Of a DNA stretch of 64,000 nucleotides, positions 61,554-64,000 are shown in pieces. Within the stretch, counting starts at the first letter, position 1. Every line of letters starts with the position of its first letter. The notes under the pieces were generated by a model. That model saw only the letters and a list, made by a program, of their open reading frames with translations, made no database searches and was not told where the DNA came from. Source of the DNA: Casuarius casuarius (lineage: Eukaryota > Chordata > Aves > Casuariiformes > Casuariidae); the NCBI GenBank assembly GCA_003342895.1, contig PTFA01000086.1:2306199-2370198 (forward strand). The letters run 5' to 3'. The translations under genes were made by a program, and so were the position numbers.

Positions 61554-61990
61554 GGCCTGCCAGCAAAATTGCTTTTTGGTGATGACTCTGCTTGAAAAGT
61601 GCTCTGCAGGGGCCCATTCCCAATTGATTATCTTTCACAGCTAATAGCTTCAAAGGCTATTTGGTGGACAGTCCAGTTTTACATTTAAATGTAAATCTTG
61701 ATAGCCTTGACAGACTGATGATCAGAAAAAAGGGAGGAAAAAACAGTAAAATAAATGTACAGCTGGTATAACTTTCACCAGCTCCTCCAGGGGCAATTGT
61801 AGTAAAATTAAAATGGTTACAGTTTGACAAAGCTCTTTATAGTGGATGCTGAGTGAAAACTTGCCTCAAAAGATCTAGAATTAATAAGCTGCTAAATAGC
61901 GTGTCAGCCTTAAAAGTTCAGTACAGTGTCAATGGCTCCCATTTGTGCTTCATTTGGATTCAGGAGAAAAGTTCAAAGCACTGAGCCACT
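61554..61990. other. Block resembling conserved non-coding sequence
   Basis: Repeat-free stretch with many homeodomain cores (CAATTGATTA, GCTAATAG, AATTAATAAGC), a paired-site texture and an exact 18-bp palindrome at 61,678-61,695. No open frame. Conservation is inferred from texture only. Confidence 0.3.
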
Positions 61991-64000
61991 AGGATAAGGC
62001 CAGTCTTTTGATGAAGCTGCAGCAGAGAAGTTCTCTGGCAAACCAAGTTCACATTTGCAGCTAAAACATCATAGCAGACCAGGTCGCATCACTGTGAAAA
62101 GCTCTGTGTCCACACACGATTTCCTGTAAACTGGAAGAGGCACTGCCACTCCCACTGGAACCAGGAGTTTTTCTGCCTTTCAGTCACAGTAACAGTTGAG
62201 TTGTCTCATCCATGTTGCAAATGATTTTTTTCCTTGCCCTGTTTACCAGCATGGCCACTGCTGTGGCAAGGTCACAGTGACCTGCCTGTTTGCCTGTACA
62301 GGTGCAGCTGCATTCGGCTCACTTGCGTTTGTGCGTAAGAGCTGCCAGCCCACGGGGCAGCTTGCTCGTGCCCTGTGCTTCTTGCTGGGGCTGGGCTGCT
62401 TCTGTAGCTCTTTGCTAGAACAGGTAAAGTTGAAGTCCAGGTTTTGACAGATAACTCTTTTTCCTTAAGAGACTCACCAAAGGGTCATGTAAGTGACATG
62501 GCAACAAAGCTAATAAAGATAGCAGAAGATGGGTTTGCTGGCAGCACGTCAACTACCCGTCCATGTTACAAGCTGGCTGGGATTTTGGCACGGAGTGTGT
62601 AAGCTTCAGCTTCATCTTAGAAACAGATGAGGCAACAAAAGAACCTTGAGAATTGCATAGTTGATGGCTTCTTCCACAATGATATGCTTGTCAAAAGACT
62701 GGCAGCCTGGACAACCTTGCAGAGGTCGTCTGCATGCTTTGTAGTTGCCATTTTGCCCAACGACATTTTGCCTCTTTTCGCCTTCTCCTGAGTTTATCTA
62801 ACCCTACGGGTTCCCCATCGGATCACAGTTGGCTTCTTTGCTGGTGTTGTCACCCAAGCTGCTTGGGACTCTTCCCAATCGCTGGCCATAATGTATTCCC
62901 ATGCCAAATGTACAACATTGAGGAGAGAACGAGAGATGCACCCATAAAGGACAGAGCAAGCCATTAATGCAGTTCATCACTGCAAGTGTCCCATTGGTAG
63001 AAACCTGGGGGAAGGGCTTTTCACAGCATAAAACTGCTGAAATAAATTGCAGTCCAGAAGTAACTCAAGGTTGTTACCTTATTACCTACTTTTTAAATTT
63101 CTGATGTGCTCCAAGACTCCTTACATGATAATATTTAAGGGAGTTTCTTAGTTGTTTGATCATGTGAGTCAGAGATGGATCCTTCACCACTGGAACCGCT
63201 TGCAAGCTTACAAATGCAATAGCTGCTGTGGCCTCATTAGACATCCCCACCATCTGCTCCTAATGCTTACACAAAATGCTCTGAACCTGTGGTCAGTGAG
63301 TAGTGCTACCTCTTTGTCTCACTCTGACTCTGAAATAGAAGAGTAGAGGAGCTGTAGTATAAAGCTGTAATCCCAGACTGAGCCTCTGACCACTGCTGTC
63401 TCCATGAGCGCTGCCAGTCCCTACGTTGAGCTCCCAAAGCACATGGGCGAAAATGTGGAAAAGGGGTTTCTCCTCTCCAAAACATCTCAAGAACTGTTAG
63501 TATTGCCTTTTTTTTTAATCTTTATTACCATAGAAACTGAACTGCAGACACTACGTGCTTGTTTTCTCTTACATTGTCTTCCAGTGTCAAAAGACTAAAG
63601 AATACCAGTTGACCATGGTCCATCATTTGCCAGACTTTCAAGGGAAGAAAAAAGGGAAATGCTTGACACAGCACTGAGAAACAAGACATCACAGAAGGAA
63701 AAACTGTATCTCTCTCAGATAAAGGTGGAAAGGTAAAGAACTAAGGATAACTGGTGACAAAAAGCGAGTAGAAAAGATGTCTGCCCTGAGCAGGGGCCAC
63801 AGCAAGCCACTGGCAGGCTCTGCAAAGGCTGTCCCTTGTCCTCCATTTCCTCTTTTTTCATACCAATTTCTGATATCATCCACTTGAGGTCTATGGACTC
63901 TAGAGAGTTTGTCCTACTGCAACCAAAGTAACCCCAAGCACAGCTCATCCATACGTAGCAGTGAAACCAACATCCTGGCAGGAACAGAATTTTATTGATG
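61991..64000. other. Intergenic, no gene seen
   Basis: More balanced composition than elsewhere but no assignable exon. Plus-strand frames at 62.2-62.4, 62.7-63.0 and 63.4-63.6 kb and minus-strand frames at 63.7-63.9 kb lack domain or splice support. Contains the oestrogen-response-type palindrome at 62.27 kb. Confidence 0.5.
62269..62283. promoter_or_regulatory. Perfect oestrogen response element palindrome
   Basis: AGGTCACAGTGACCT: two exact nuclear-receptor half sites AGGTCA/TGACCT as an inverted repeat with the 3-base spacer CAG. This equals the classical vitellogenin-type element as I know it. Sequence is certain; in vivo use is inference. Confidence 0.5.

Noticed and set aside
1..64000. 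tRNA, rRNA, snoRNA, CRISPR array, viral or bacterial-type operon
   Set aside because: No cloverleaf, box C/D pairs with guide logic, regularly spaced repeats or retroviral gene sequence could be supported.

Overview
The window is vertebrate nuclear DNA, most likely from a bird. It holds one recognisable protein-coding gene, the C2H2 zinc-finger gene ZFP64, complete on the + strand in six coding exons (start codon 45103, stop 54035, 689 residues predicted). The bird assignment is an inference. It rests on compact introns (9 kb from start to stop codon), a very GC-rich promoter island in an AT-rich background, the near absence of transposons, and the fact that the only interspersed repeats I can see are old, strongly diverged MIR/L2-type amniote elements. 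A turtle or crocodilian is not excluded.

Layout: positions 1 to about 44,440 form a gene desert with no exon I can assign. It contains scattered ancient repeats, a few small GC-rich patches, several short inverted repeats, two blocks that look like conserved regulatory sequence, and one unexplained 379-codon open frame on the minus strand. Positions 44,440-45,650 are the CpG-island promoter, first exon and second exon of ZFP64, broken by a 170-base assembly gap. Positions 45,886-54,035 carry the remaining exons. From the annotation I know of other amniotes, ZFP64 lies between SALL4 (on its 3' side) and TSHZ2 (on its 5' side, across a desert). The 44 kb of empty upstream sequence fits the desert toward TSHZ2, and the 10 kb downstream fits the interval toward SALL4; neither neighbour is in the window.

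Downstream of ZFP64 (54,036-64,000) are the 3' UTR, an exon-like minus-strand open frame with a good splice acceptor that I cannot assign to a gene (57,849-58,164), two plus-strand exon-like segments with strong donors, an orphan GC-rich patch near 56.7 kb, a block resembling conserved non-coding sequence at 61.6-62.0 kb, and a perfect 15-bp oestrogen-response-element palindrome at 62,269.

No tRNA, rRNA, CRISPR array or intact mobile element was found. Nothing here is a clearly new biological system. The observations most worth checking are the unassigned minus-strand exon, the long minus-strand frame at 16.1-17.3 kb, the perfect oestrogen-response element, and the paired MYB-type sites in an inverted repeat at 14.9 kb.
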